This document shows, piece by piece, positions 1-15,799 of a stretch of 64,000 bases of DNA. The notes beneath the pieces are model-generated. The model searched no databases. It saw only the letters and a list, made by a program, of their open reading frames with translations, and was not told where the DNA came from. Source of the stretch: Entonaema liquescens (Eukaryota > Ascomycota > Sordariomycetes > Xylariales > Xylariaceae); NCBI GenBank assembly GCA_902805475.1, contig CADCSX010000012.1, positions 62,001 through 126,000 on the forward strand, given 5' to 3'. Numbering within the stretch: position 1 is the first letter of the stretch; every line of letters starts with the position of its first letter. The translations under genes were made by a program, and so were the position numbers.

Positions 1-3000
1 TAAACTTAATATATTATATATAATTTTTAAAAATGGTTCGGATTTATTTTTTACTAAATTTGTGTAATGTATTAAATTAAATATAATTAAAATTAATGTA
101 TATTTTAGGTTATATCTTAAATAAAAATCATAAAAATCTTAAAACTTTATAATAAAAAAATTTTAATTTTTATACTTTAGAAAATTTATATTTTATTTTA
201 AATTAAATTAATTTAATATATATATATATTTTATTATTAAATATTATAAAATTTTTAAATATTAAATTAATATATTTTATATAATAATATATAGTTTTAT
301 GTGATTTATATAAATATATATAATTATTTTTAATTTATAAAATAATATTAAAATATGGTATAATATATTATGTAATAAAATGTGATATATTTTTTAATAT
401 ATATTTTTTTAATGTAAATTTATATATTTTTTAATTAATATTAATTATTTTTATTAATTAAATTGTTATTTTGTATATAAAATAATTTAAAAAGATGGAA
501 GTAATATAAAATAAGATTTATGAATAATTTTTTATTAAAATTAATAAGGAAATGGTTAATTAAAAAATTTTAACTTTATTTATAATTATTTTATTAATAA
601 TTGAAAATATAACTTTAAAAAAGGAATTATAATTTTACCCATAATTAAATAATAAAAATAATATATTTATATGAGATTTTTCGTTAATTAAGAACGTTTT
701 TTTACTTTTATTTTTTTTTCATTTTCTTATTTTCTTTAACTCCAAATTTAATACCAAAAATTACCATTATTTTTAATATTAAAAATTATTATTATTTTTT
801 TTATTATATTTTATCCTTATTTTTTCCAAATAAAATATCCATTTAATGAAAATTATTTTAAATTTAAAGTTTTATTTTACTTTTAAACCTTTTTAATTAA
901 TTAATAACTTTGGAAAATAAGGTACATTACTTTAAAAATACTTATTAACAACTCTTATCTTAATATTATAAAACGTTTTAAATAATTAATAATATATTAT
1001 AAAGTTTAATATATAATATATTTTTTATTTAAGTTATTATCGTTATTTTTCCTTTATTATTTTTACTATTTATTAATTATGTTTTTACGAAAGTTAATTT
1101 AAAAAAAATCATTTTCTATTAATTGTTTTTTTCTATTTATACCTTATTTATTAATTATTTTATTTAACTTTTATATATTTTTTATTAAAAAAAATAAAAA
1201 TATAAAAAAAATCCATAATTTCCTTATTTTATACTTTAATTTATATTTAATTTTATCTTTTTATATTTAAGTTAATATTTCTTATTAATATAATATATTT
1301 ATTTATATTTATATTTGTTATTTATTTAATATATTTATTTATAACCATTTTTTTTATTATTTTAATATATTTACTTTTTTACCTTTTTTATAAATATATA
1401 AGTATTTTTTTTTAACAATTAATAAAATGGCTTTTTTCAATTATTCCTTTTTAAGTTTTTATAAGTAAAATAAAACTAAAGGATTTAATTTTTTAAACTT
1501 TAATATTTGGAAAATTAATATTTATAATACTTTATTGTGCAATACTTAACCGGTTAACATTTAAAGGATTAATACTTAAATAATGAATATTTAAATGGTT
1601 AACATATATACCTCGGAAATTAATAATTAAAATTTATTATTTTAGTTTTATTTAATGTTATAAAGTATTAATAAAAAGTTTTAATTACTTTGTTAAACAT
1701 TTAAAATAATCCGTAAATAATTATTAACGAAAGTGATAAAAATAAAATAATAATTAATCCGTTTAAAATAAATTATAATAATTAAAATACCACCGGTTTT
1801 AGTGAAATGCTTATTAAAAATAAACGCAAATTTATAATATTAACTAAAACCTTAAAAAAAAAATTAATGAAAAAATAATTTATCCGTTAGTATAATTAAT
1901 ACAATTAAGTTAATTACTAAATTAAATGTTTATTTATTATTATAGCGCCCACTACTTAATTATTGTAATATTTTTTTATTTTTTTTTAATTTAATATTTA
2001 TAAGTTTCTATTATTTCGATTAATTTCAATAAAGTTATAATAATTAAAATTAAGTTTTGGTTTCTTTTAATTTTTTTTTTTATATATATTTAAAATATAA
2101 AGGTTACGAATATTTACTAACGCAATTAACAATAAAATAATTTAATTAATTTAAAAATTATAAATATAAAAATATAGGATAATTTAATAATATAAACCCA
2201 TTAAACTTTTATTTAATATTTACTTTTTATATTAATAATTACCTATTTATTATAATTTAATATATTTATATATTTACGTTTTACTTTAATAATAATAATG
2301 TTATTATTATTAATATATATAAAATTATGATTTTATAACTTTATATAATATAATATTTTAAATAACCTCATTATTAAAATTTATTAAATACTTTATGCCT
2401 TTTATTATATTTATAAAAATATTTATTTATAATTATTATTATTATAATTATTAAAAGATGGAAAAAATTAAAATCACTATCTTATTAAGTAAATTTATAA
2501 AAATTAAATAAAATATTAACGAATTGTATTTTATAAATATTAAGATAAAGGCATCATTCGTTTAAATTTTCTTTTATGATTTAATATAATTAAATAATGG
2601 TAAAGTACTATTATAATAAAAATGAAATTTAATTATTATAATTTTTCGGTTATTAAGGATTATTTAAATTCATCAAATGATAATAATGATGATTTATTAA
2701 ATAATAAAAATAATAATAATTAAGGTTAAAAAATTAAAAAAAAATCTAAACCGAAATTAAATTTTAAATAATCAAAAACATATTTTTAAATCTAATATAT
2801 TTACAATATATAAATATATAAATGTTTAATTATAAATTAAAATAATTTTTAATTAATCATTATATAATTTTATTTTTTACTTAATTATAAACATAATATA
2901 AAAAAATAATAAAACTCACCATAATATTAAATAATAATTAAATTATATATATAAATATTAATATATTTTATAATTATTTTAAATAACTTTTCTTTTAATT

Positions 3001-3830
3001 TAAACATTTTTAAAAAAAATCTTTTATTAAATTATATTTTTTTTTTATATATAAAATTTATTAAAGAAAATATTAAAATAAAATTTATATATTATTATAT
3101 AAATATTAGTTCTTTTATATTAAACTTATTAAGATTAAAGAAAATGTAATATGTAATAAAATGTGTTAATATAAATATTAAGTAATTTTAAAAATTAATT
3201 ATTTTTTAATCTTATACCCGTTAAATATATTTTATATAAATCTTATTTAAATTTACATTAATTTTAATTACATTTATATAATTTCTATAAGTTTTATATA
3301 ATTTTTAACTAATAATTTATTATGTAAAATAATTAACTTAAAAATATAAAAAATATTAATATTTTATTATATATTAATGTAATATAAAATAATAAAAAAT
3401 ATATAATATTTATAAAATTATAATTTTTTTTTGTTTTTTAGTATTAATTATATTATATATTTTTAATAGTAATTATAATAATAAATTTATATTTGAAAAC
3501 ATTAAATAAAATAAATTTAATATATAATAAATAAAGTTATAATGTATTTTTATTTTAAATAATTTAATTAAGGTTTTTTAATTAATTAAAAAAGAAATTT
3601 TAATTATTTTATTAAAATAATGATGGTAAACAATTATATATATATATATGTTATAATTATTTTTATAATTAATGGTAATGGTATGTATAAAAAATATTAT
3701 TAAAATAAAAAGTAATTTAAAAACGGAAAAAAAAAAAAAAAAAAAAAGTTTAAAAATTAAAAAAATAAAAATAAAATATAAAATTACATAAAATCTATTT
3801 TAATAATTAATGATGTTTTATTTATATAGA

Positions 3831-4093
3831 ATATAAAGATCTAAATAAAAAGTTTTATATATTTAAGTTTTTTAAATTTAAATAAATTATATATAAATTA
3901 AAAAAAGTTATACGATATTATTTAAGTTATAATGAATAAGTTTTTTAAAAATATAGTTTTAATTTTAATATATAAATTACTATTAATTATTTATTTAATA
4001 TGGGATTTATATAATATTAAAAATATTAATAAATGTTAAAATAAAATATTAAAAATTTAAATATATACAAAACTTTTAGTTTAAACTTTTATA
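3831..4093. mobile_element. MITE-like repeat, copy C
   Basis: Third copy of the repeat seen at 27,123 and 27,764, in the same orientation. The interior aligns over almost its full length, with about ten bases missing near the middle. The ends (about 3,831-3,856 and 4,069-4,093) are imperfect inverted complements of each other. Differences from the other copies are mostly C/T and G/A changes, as RIP would produce. It keeps a few G and C residues that the other copies lost, such as GATC near the left end. The flanking TA seen at copy B is not preserved. Non-autonomous: no coding potential. Confidence 0.75.
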
Positions 4094-7000
4094 CTTAATA
4101 ATTAAAATAAAATTTAAAAAATAAAATATAATTTAATTTTTTATTAAAAAAAAAATCTTCGTATAAATAAAATATATATTAAGGATTAATATAAACAAAT
4201 ATGTTTTAAAGGATAAACCTTAATTTTATATATTAAATAATTTTAATTTTTAATTAAAATAAATAATTATTAATTTTCCTTAAATTTTAATTATAACTAA
4301 TTTCGAAATTATTAACATATATTTTCTTTAATTTTTATTTTATTATAAGATTTATAATTTTTATTAATATATTTAATATAATATTTAATATTTTTTATAA
4401 TTTATTTTAAATAAGTATTAATTTTTTTAAATATTATCCATTATATTCTTTTATAAAAAGGTTTTATTAATAATATTATTTAATTTTTTTATTTTTATCA
4501 TTAATATATTCTTATATTTAATCCTTAATTTTATATGGATTTTTATTATATATTTAATTTTTTTTAACTTTTTTTATTAAATGTTTAATTATTATTTATT
4601 AAATTTTAAATCACTATTTTATTAATTATAATTTATAATCTAATTTATTTAATAATATTTTAAAGTTTATTTTAAAAAAAATAAAAATTATTAAATATAT
4701 TTGTTATTTAAATATAATTTTTATTAAGAATAAATTAAAACCACTCATTTACTATATATTTATTCTTATTAATGTTAATAATATATATATTTTAGTTAAT
4801 TATTTAAATATTTAATCCTTTAAATCTTATAATTAATGTTTATTTTCTTAAATACATTTTAAATTTTTATATATATTTTTTAATTAATTTATAAAAATAT
4901 AAAATATTTATTAATTTATACGTAATTGTAATTCCTTTCCGTTGAAAATATTATTTAATAGTTGTTAATAAAAATTAAATCGTATTATTAATATAAAATT
5001 ATTATAAATACCCGAAAATTACCGTTATTATCTTCTATATTTTTATTATTATAAATATTAATAATTTATTAATAATTAATTCTATTAAAAATTTTAAAAA
5101 ATAATTAATAATTAATAAAATATATTTTTTTTTATTTAATCCTATAAAGATTATAAAGCTTATAATATCTATTTTTATTAAATCTTATAAATCTATTACC
5201 ATTATATAATAACTTCTTATTTCCGCTAATAATCATAACCCAATTTCTATATATATTAAATATTTACAATAATAAATTAAAATAAATTTCCATTTTATTT
5301 TCCACTAAAATTTGCCAATAAAATTTTTTAAAATTATTATAATAATATAATAATTATGATTTTTATAAACTTATTTTAATATAATATTTATTTTTATTTT
5401 TATTAAATATTTAAAATATTACCCTAAATTTTTTAAGTTTATTAAATATCTTTATATAATATAATATTTTAATAATTTTTTTTTAATAAATTATTATTAA
5501 TTTTTAAGTAAAAATTAAATAAAAATCAATTTATTTAATAAAAATTTTATTATATTTTTATAATTGTTATTATTATTATATACTTTTATTAATTTTATTT
5601 ATAATTAATTTATATTACTTATTATAATTAAATATAAATATATTAATTAATTTACGTTTTTAACTTTTATTTCTAAATTAAACTTTTACTATTAAATAAA
5701 AAAACGGAAATTTCTTATTATTAATTTTATTAATTAATTAAATAGTTAATCTTATTAATTATAATAATCCATCCATTATTTTTATAATTTTAATCGTATT
5801 TAATTAATATTATATCATAAAATAATATTTTTTTAATTATTTTAACTAAATTATAATATATTTTTTTATATTAAAGTTATTTTTAAATACATTTAATATA
5901 TTTAAATAATTAATATAAATTATCATTAACTATTATAATTTAATAATTACTTATTAATATTTAATTAAATATTTAAAAATACCTAATATTTTCTTTTCCC
6001 TTATAACGTACCTAATCTCCGCATCTTAAAATTTAAAAATATAAATATTATTAAATAAATAAAATTTATTAATTTATTAATAATAACAATCCCTATTAAA
6101 TAATTTTTTAATTAGAATAATAAACTATTAATTTTTATTAATAATATGTTAATTAATAAATAAAATTAATATGTTATATTAAAGTTATATATAATTTAAA
6201 TTTAAATCTTTTTATAAATAATATTAAATATTTATTTATATTTATTTTTTTATTTAAAAAGTTTTGGAATTTATTTATATTATATTAATCATTTCTTATT
6301 AAAAATAATTTTATATATTATTATAATATACACTATTTTAATAATATTAATTAAATTTATCTATTCCGAAATAAATTATTTTAAAAATAAAATAAAGTAT
6401 AAAAATTTATTTAATTTTTTTGTTAATTTTAAGTGGTTTTTAAAAAATGTTTATTTTGTAAATCATTTTTAATACTTTATTAAAAACCATATTATCCCCT
6501 TTTGACATTTTAAATCTTAATATCATAATTTTATTTATAAAAAAAGTTATTTTATATGGAAATAACGTTATTCTTATAAATGTTAATTATAAAAAATAAT
6601 ATAAATATAAGAAATTAAATAAATTTTTAAAATCCTTACCTAAAATATTATAATCGTTTATAAATAAATTATATAATATTCCCCATTTTAGATAATAATT
6701 GATTAATTTTGGTAATTTTAATCTAAATATTTTAAATACTATTAACCATTTTTTAAATCTTAAATTTCTTAAAGTATAATATATATATAATAATCCTATT
6801 ATATTTTATAATATTTTAATAATAAACTATTATTTATTTGGTATAATGAATGTCATTTTATCTTTATTTAATTTCTTTATAAAAATTATTTAATATTTAT
6901 AAATAACATTTTTTTAAAAAAATATATAATAATTTCCTTATATAAGTATATGAAATAATTTATTACGTTTATAAATCGATTATTATAGTTTAATAATTAT

Positions 7001-10000
7001 TAAATTTATTAATTAATAATTAATTTTGAATAATTTGTTTTATTCTATTTTTTTTTAATGGAAATTAAATATATATTCTTTATTTCGAAATATTGGGGAT
7101 AATTAATCCCACTTGTTTTAATTGTAAGAATATTTATCTTGTGAATTTTTTTTTATTTAACATATATTAAAGTTATTTTAATTTATATAAAGTTATAATT
7201 GGATTAATTAAAATAATGTGTTTTATTAAATTAATAAGTTTTAAATTAATTAATGCCATAATGAAGTAATTTTTTTATACATAAATTAATTTTTTAATAA
7301 AAATTAACTTATCTAATATTTAAGTTTTTATTTTTATTATAATTTTAAATTTATTAAACCATTTATTAATTTTTATTATTAGTATTTATATTAAAGTTTA
7401 TTAATAAAGTTACTACGTGATTCTTAATTATTTTATATAAATCTAATTTAATAATAATATTTAAATATTTCTTATTATAATTTAAATAAGTATTAATTCT
7501 TTTTACTTATTAATATCCAATTAATATAATAATATATATTATCTTATTTTTTTATATGTACTTTATTTAATTTAATTATTTTTAACGCCAAAAATACATT
7601 ATTTAAATTATTTAATATTATAATAATCTCATATTTATCATCATAAATATTAAGAAATATAAAATATTTTTTAATTTATAATTATTTCTACTAATCAAAA
7701 TATAAATTAATAAAATTATTCATATCATTTTTATAAATTATATAAAACATAAGAGACTTTATTATTATTTTATTTATTAATATTATTAATTATTTGTTTT
7801 TATTTAATATTAATTTTAAAATAATTAATAATAACTTTTTTCTTAAATTAAATATATTTAAAAAAAGTACTTATATAGGAATATTGTTTATATTTGATTT
7901 AATAAATGATTATCTATATTTAATAATTTTTAATAATTAATTAATAATTTATAAATTTATTTTTGAAAAATTTCGATTATTATTATTATAAGTAAAATAA
8001 GTTTTTATAGTTTTTTTTTTTTTTTTATTAATTATATTAAATATATTATAAGCTTATATAATAATTAAATTAATATAATTTTAACTTATGATTTAAAATT
8101 AATTTATTTTTTTATTTTAAAAATATTTATTTCGAGGATATAAATGTAATTTAAAACTTATTTTTAACTTAAACTTTTTTTCAATTTTTTAAGTTAATTA
8201 GATTATTTTAAGAATATATTATTGCATATTTAGTAATATTAATTAATTTTTATAATTTATTACTTTTATTATTTAATAAATTATTATTTTTATTTCTTTT
8301 ATTATTATTTAATAAATCTAAAAAATCTTTAACTTTGGAAAAATTATACCAACCAACTTTCTTTTATATTATTATAATATCTTATACTTAAATTGGTTTT
8401 ATTCTTATAATATATGTTTTATTATTAATTTTTTTAATAATGAGTTAATTTATATTAAAGTTATTAATTATTTAATTTTATTATAATTATCTTTTTTTTA
8501 ATAGAATATTATATAATTTATTTATTCTTATTACATATATTTTAATAATTGATAAAATCCCTTTAATAATAAATGGAAATATAATATAATAATAAATTAA
8601 TATAATTAAATTATTAACCATCTTTAATTTGTATTTTTCTTTCATTAATATTAATTTTATTTTTTAAACTTTAATATAATTTAAATTAATTAATTTTGAT
8701 AATGATTTATAATTAATTATATAATATTAAATTAAGTTATTTAATATCTTACTTTTAATATATCTTATATATATTTAATTGTTATTTAATTATATTAAAT
8801 TATAAAAGGAAATTTAAGTAATTGACACTTTTATATTAATATTTATAAAATGCAATTTATTTCTACTTTATTTATTTTTTTTTAATTTACTTAATTTAAG
8901 TTTTTATTTTTAAAAAAATATTTTTATTAATTTTGTTAATTAAGCCTTTAAAATTAAGTTTTTATTAAAGAATTATCCTTAAATAATATTAAAAAATAAG
9001 GTAATTCTTAATAACTTTTTAATATTTATGCAGTTTTTTTTATAATTTTTATATGTTTTAATAAAAATAATATTCTTTTTATTTTTTTTCGCAAATTTTA
9101 ATCGTTATTTTTGTATTTATGTTTTTATTTTACGTAACTATTAAGTAAATTCATCTTTACTTATTATATTAAATTTTTTTTTTTAAGGATAAGGTAAATT
9201 TAATTATTTTCTTTTATTTTTATTTATTTTTAATAAGTTATATAAATTTATTATTATTATATTTTTAATTTTGTTTAAGTTTAACTAAACTTTAATAACT
9301 TTTTATAATATTAATAATTTAAATATATATTAAATTTTTAACTTAGATTTTTATATAAAATCATAACTTAAATTAAAATACGGGGTATAAAGTTAAAAAT
9401 TACATTTTTAATATTATTATTAAAGTTTTTAATTTTATTACAGCGGTAATGGTAATAATAATTAATTTGGTTAATTTAATAAGGTCTTTTAAAGAGGTTA
9501 TATAAGTAATTATTTATTTATATAAATGTTTATGTAAGTGTAAAATATGGTTTATAATATAGTTAACATTATGAATTATAAAATTATTCGTACGAAATAA
9601 GTTATATAATGAAAGGAATTAAGTAAATATTAAGTATAGTAAAAAAAGTTATTTATATATAAATTAATTATATTTAACTATTTTATTATAAATATTTTAG
9701 AAATTTTTTTTTAAATAATATTATATATAAATTAATTTGTTAATCTTTTTATATAAATTATTTTATTATATACATTTGGTTATAATTATAATTGTAATTA
9801 TGATATTTTAATATTTTGATTTAATTATTATATAATTAATTATTTTATATTTATATTAAAAGATAATTTTAAATAATTAATATATTTAAATTTTATTTTT
9901 TATAATATATTAATTAATTTTATTTTTAAATAAATACGGTTATATTTATTAAAAAATTAATTTATAAATAAGAAAAATTAATTTATAAATATAAATAATT

Positions 10001-10748
10001 TTTTTAAAAATTTATTTTATAAAAAAATTTTTATATTATTTAATAATTTAAAGTTTTTATATATATTTAAAATTAAATTTTATAAAATATATAGTTTTTT
10101 AATTAAATATAATAAATAAAAATTAAAAAAAATTAAAATAAATATTTTTATAAATTATTTTATTATATTTGTTATTTATAAAATTTTATATTTATTTGAA
10201 AAATAAAAATTATATTTTAAAATATAAAATATTATAAAATATATAATATTTTTAAATTAATAATTGTTATTAAAAATGGTTAATATATATTAAAGTTAAT
10301 AAAAGTTTTTTTATAAAATAAATTTTTAAAAAAATTATTTATAATTGTGTTTTAATTAAAAATGATTATATTTATAATTAAATATTTTATAATAATAACG
10401 TTTTTAATATAAAATAAATAAATATTTATATAATTGTTATAATTAAATGCGTTTAATAATATAAATATTTTTGAAATTAATTATATTTTTAATAAAATAT
10501 AATTAAATGTTAATATTTATAAATAAAAACAACATTAATTCAATAATAGGAAACATATTAAGTCGGTAATAATTACATTATTTTATATAAGAACATTACA
10601 CCCGTAAAAATCGCATAAGTATTATATATATTTCTTTACAAATTTATTAATGTGCAATTATATTTTTAATGTTTACCCCGTTAAATCACTTTATTAAACC
10701 TCGAATCTCTTAATTTATTATTAATTTTAATTACTTTATTAATTTTAA

Positions 10749-10822
10749 CTAATTAATTAGTCAATTAATTAATTAATTAATTAATCAATTAGTTAATTAA
10801 TTAATTAATTAATTAATTAATA
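10749..10822. repeat. TTAA tetranucleotide tract
   Basis: Run of AATT/TTAA units interrupted by two mirrored variants (TAGTCAAT on the left, ATCAATTAG on the right), so the whole tract is close to a palindrome. Probably a slippage-expanded simple repeat inside the AT block; it could form a long hairpin in single strands. Confidence 0.7.
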
Positions 10823-12576
10823 AATTACTTAATTAAAAAAGATTTTATATTTGTTTTAAAATACGCATTTACAACCGTATCGTTTTTAATTAAATTAATA
10901 ATTTTAAAAGATTAAAGCTTTATAAAAATATTACCAAATAGGTAATAAAAGATTTAATTAATAAAAAAGTGTATATGGTAAAAAATTATAAAAAATAAAA
11001 TTTATTAAAAGTTATAAATAAATATTAATAAATTTATATACGCGGGGAAGTATTTATTAATATAAAACTATTATAATTACTATTAACTTAATATATTTTT
11101 TATTATTAAATTAATATTACTCATAAATAATTCTTTTTAAATATTTAATAATATATTTAATAAATTTAATTTTTAAGTTTTTAATTTTATTATAATAATA
11201 CAATTAATTATTAAAGGTTTAATTTAATTTAAATAAAATTAATTTATAAATAGATTTTAAATTTAAATAATTTAAATAATGGTATATTAATCATTTATAA
11301 TTGTTTAGTAAAGTAATTTACGTAAAAAGATTAATAAATTAATTTATATATAATATTACTTTTTTTTTTATAATATATTTAATTATTTATGTCGTACGTA
11401 ATTTTCTATTTATTATTTTAATGGTAAGTTTAAAATATATATTATTATTAATTTTTTCTTTTTATATTTAATATTTTTAATTTTTTATAAATTGTATATT
11501 TTAATATATTTAAAAATAATAAATAAAGAAAAAAATTATATATTATAATTTATAAATTTTTATAAAACTTTATATTTATAAAGTAATTTAAAAATAATTT
11601 ATATAAAATTTTATTTTTATATATATATTTTGCTTATTTTTATATATAAAAATCGCGAAGTAAAGTTAAATAATTTTTAATTTCTTAAATTATTACTATT
11701 TTATTTGTAATATTATTGTAATTTTGAACTTATATAATTTTATTATTTTCTATTTAAGTATATATTAATTATTAAAAATTATTTAGTTTTAAAATTAAAA
11801 TTAAATTATTTATAAAAAAGTTGGGGTATAAGATAATGTTATAAAATTTAATAAATATTATAATTAATTTTAATTTAAAATTTTTTAATTTTAATTATAA
11901 GATTTTATTAACTTTAATAATTTTTAATATTTTTTAAATATAAATATAATAGTTAAAGTAAGTTATTAATTTATTAAGTAATTTTATATTTTTTATTTGT
12001 GATAATTTAAAAATCTAACATATTAATATATTAAGATTAATTAAACGAATTAATTAATTACTTTTTTTCTTTTTAATTTATAAAAACTTATTAAAATATT
12101 CCTTATATTTATTTATAAATTTTTTATATAAAAATATAATTTTGTTATTATTTATAAAGTTTTTAAAATATTTTTTTTTTATTTAAAATAAATAATTATT
12201 TTTTTTATAAATGTTAAATAATTTATTAATTATTTTTTTTTTTATATTTAATAAAGGTTTAATAATAAATCGCGAATTAAATATACCATTTACAAAAAAA
12301 TTTTATTTATTTTCGTATTTTTAATATAATATATTAAAAACTTTTAATTAAATTTTAACTTTTTTTCGGTTTTTAAAGTAGCGTTTTTTTTTTTATTTAA
12401 TTTAACTTTTAATTAACGTACGGATTTTTGGAATTTTTTTATTATTATATATAATTATTTTTTTAAGTTATTTAATAATTTAAAAATAAAATAATATTTA
12501 AGTTCGAAATTATTTAACTTTAAAAAAATATTCATATAAAAATACAATAATTAAACGTTATTTTTTTAAATATAAG

Positions 12577-13000
12577 TAAATATAATTTATAAGAGTTTTA
12601 AATTATTTTTTTCAACTAATTTATTATAAATAAATATAATATATAAAAGTTTTAAATTACTTTTTTCAACTAATTCATCATAAATAAATATAATTTATAA
12701 AAATCTTTTATTAATTTTTTTAATTAATTTATTATGGGTAAATATAACTCATAAAGATCTTTTAATAAGTATAATTTATAAAAATCTTTTATTAATTCTT
12801 TCAACTAATTCATTATAGGTAAATATAATTTATAAGGGTTTTTTAATAAATATAATTTATAAAAGTTTTTTATTAGTTTTTTCAATTAATTCATTATAAA
12901 TAAATATAATTTATGAAGGTTTTTTAATAAATATAATTTATAAAAATCTCTTATTAATTTTTTTAATTAGTTTATTATAAATAAATGTAATTTATAAAAC
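12577..13000. repeat. 27/54 bp tandem minisatellite
   Basis: Repeats that start with an AAATATAATTTATAA-like phrase begin near 12,578, 12,632, 12,686, 12,740, 12,768, 12,821, 12,849, 12,902, 12,929 and 12,982. Spacings are therefore 54, 54, 54, 28, 53, 28, 53, 27 and 53. The long unit carries a CTTTTATTAATTTTTTCAACTAATTCATTATAAAT-like tail in varied forms; the short unit lacks it. From about 12,740 the pattern alternates long and short, a higher-order period near 81 bp. Copies differ largely by transitions, so duplication preceded or accompanied mutation. Confidence 0.8.
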
Positions 13001-15799
13001 TTTAATATAATTTTATTTTTTTATTTTTTTTATAAAAAGTTTTTAATTTAATAATATTTTATTATTATCCGCAAATTTTATTAAATTATTAATAGTATTG
13101 TTATTATTATTTAAGGGTTTGGAATTAATAAATTTAAATTTATCTTTATTTTTAAAATCGGTAATAAATGTATTATTTAATAACGGAAATATATTAGTTA
13201 AAATATAAAAATTATTTGTAAATGGTAAAATAAATTAAAATAATTTATAACTATAATTATAATTATTAATAAAATTAAATAATATTAAAATATAATTTAA
13301 TAAAAAAAAATATTAAGTAATTAAATAAAATTAAAAATAAGTATTTTTTTAATTTTGATTTTGTAATTTAGGTTTTTAAGTATAAAATAAAATTTTTATA
13401 TTTAAAGATTTTATTTTTAAATTTATATTTTTTTTTAAGAGTTAAATTTTTTTTTTTTTTATTTTAAAAATTTTATATTAAATTAATTTGTTAAAATATA
13501 TGAAAGTTAAAGTAATAGTTTTGTATGGTACTTAAGTAAGTATTATTAGAAAATTAAAAAGGGTTAGGTATATAGTTTAATTACGGATCGTATTTTCGGA
13601 ATTATTAATATTTTATTTTTGTAAATACATTAAAGATTTACGCAAATAATAATTATATAAATAAAATAAAATGTATTAATTAAATAATTATTATAAAATA
13701 ATATAATATTTTAAATTAATATAAATAAGGTATAAGTATTATTATATATATAAAAATTCATAAAATAAAATTAAAATAAATTATAGTAATTTTTTAATTT
13801 TAATTTCATAAACCCCTTTTTTAATATTCCTTAAATAAAAGTTGTTAAACCTTAGTTGTAAATATTATATTCATTTATTAAATTTAACTTTTTTTAATTT
13901 TAATTATTTTTAATTTTAAAATTGATTATTATATATTTTATATTTTTATATTATAATTAATTAGATTTTATAAACAAGTTTTTTTTCGTTTTAATATTTT
14001 TTAATTTTAAAATTTATAAACTTTAACCATATTATTAAGTTAAATTTAAAATTAACTTTTAAATTTATCTTTATTTTTTATCTTATTAAACTTTTATAAT
14101 ATTTTATTATACAATATTAATAAACTTTATAAATATTTTATATTTTATCATTTTAATTTTTTATTAATATTTATTTTATAAACTATTTCTTATAATTAAA
14201 CCATATATTATATAATGATATAAAAACTTTCCCACTTTTAATTTTTACTTATAATTATTTAAAAAAAATAATTATTTTATAATCTTTTTTATAATTTTTA
14301 ATTTTAAATTTTTTATAAGAATTATAAATTTAAATTATAAATTATATAACTTTAAATATAAGCTTTTTTTTTTTACTTTTTTCTTTATTTTTTACTTATT
14401 TATTATTAATGTAATTACGTTTATATTATAAGTAAAATAAAAAATTATTTACGTAATAAAATTTATAAAGCAATAATAAAAAACTAAATTTAAAAAATTT
14501 AAAATATTATATAATAATTATTTTATATTTATAAAATTTAAATTAAATTAAAGAATTTTTAATTTTTTTTACTTAATATAAAACCCGTTTAATATTTCAT
14601 ATTATTTAATTTAAACGAATTTATATATAATATATGTTTTTATATTATAATTATATTATAAAATATATAAAAATATTTTAAAATAATCCATAATTAATAA
14701 AATAATTAAAAATATAAACATTTAAATAAATATATTTTTTAAATAATAAAACTTTAAAAAAAAAATATTTAATATTAACGTTTTTTTTTAATTAATTTAT
14801 ATAATAAATAATTTAAAATTAAAAAATTAATTTATTCATTTATTATACCTTTTAATAAAATATTAACTTTTTTAAATTACTTTTTTTATAATATATTTTA
14901 TAGGAAATTTATAATATATTAAATAAAAACACTTTTCCGTTTTTACGTTATTAATTTAAATTTGAAAAAAAAATATTTTAAGTTTTTTTTTTACATAAAA
15001 CTAATAAAGTTATAATTTTATCCGAAAAAGCTTTTTGTTCGTTAAAAAATTTAATTTTTCCAAATAATACATTTAATTTTTAAATTTAATGTATTAATTA
15101 AAATATTTATTTTTAATAATAATTTTAAAATAAAACGAATATAAATTAGTTATAAATGTTTATTAATTATATATAATTTAATGAATAAATATTAAAGGCG
15201 GTTTAAAATAATTATATACATTTAATTAAAATTACCATAAAAAATATTATAAAGTTAAATATAAAGGTAATTATATTATTTATTTTAAATATTTATAAAA
15301 GCTTAAATTAACAAACCTTTTTATATATAAATTTAAGATAAAATAATTAAAAAAAGTACACGTAAATGATAAGGAAAATATTATTTTATATATAATATAT
15401 AAAAAGTTAATTAAAGGAATAACATTTACTTTTTAAATTAATATTAAATTAAAAATATTTTAACAAAAAAATGAATATTTTAATTAAAAAATATATAATA
15501 TTTAAATTATCACGTAACTTAATTAAAGCTTTAAATATTACATATTTAAATATATAAATAATGTTAATGGATTATCTTTTATTAAATAACCATTATGATA
15601 ATATGTTAATTAATGTATTAATTACAATAAATATTTAATTTAATTTCGGTTAAGTTAAACTTAACAATTACATAATAATATATTTAACTTTTATTAAAAT
15701 TACGAAAATTTTTATATATTATAAGGTAATTTTTTAAGTAAAAAATAAAGTTAATAAAAATTAAAAATAAAAAAACTTTAATTTTAAAAATTGAAAAAA

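Noticed and set aside
10749..10822. Telomere or origin signal in the TTAA tract
   Set aside because: No TTAGGG-type repeats, and simple AT palindromes are expected in this composition.
12577..13000. CRISPR-like array
   Set aside because: Eukaryotic context; adjoining units are all related with no unique spacers, so it is a minisatellite.
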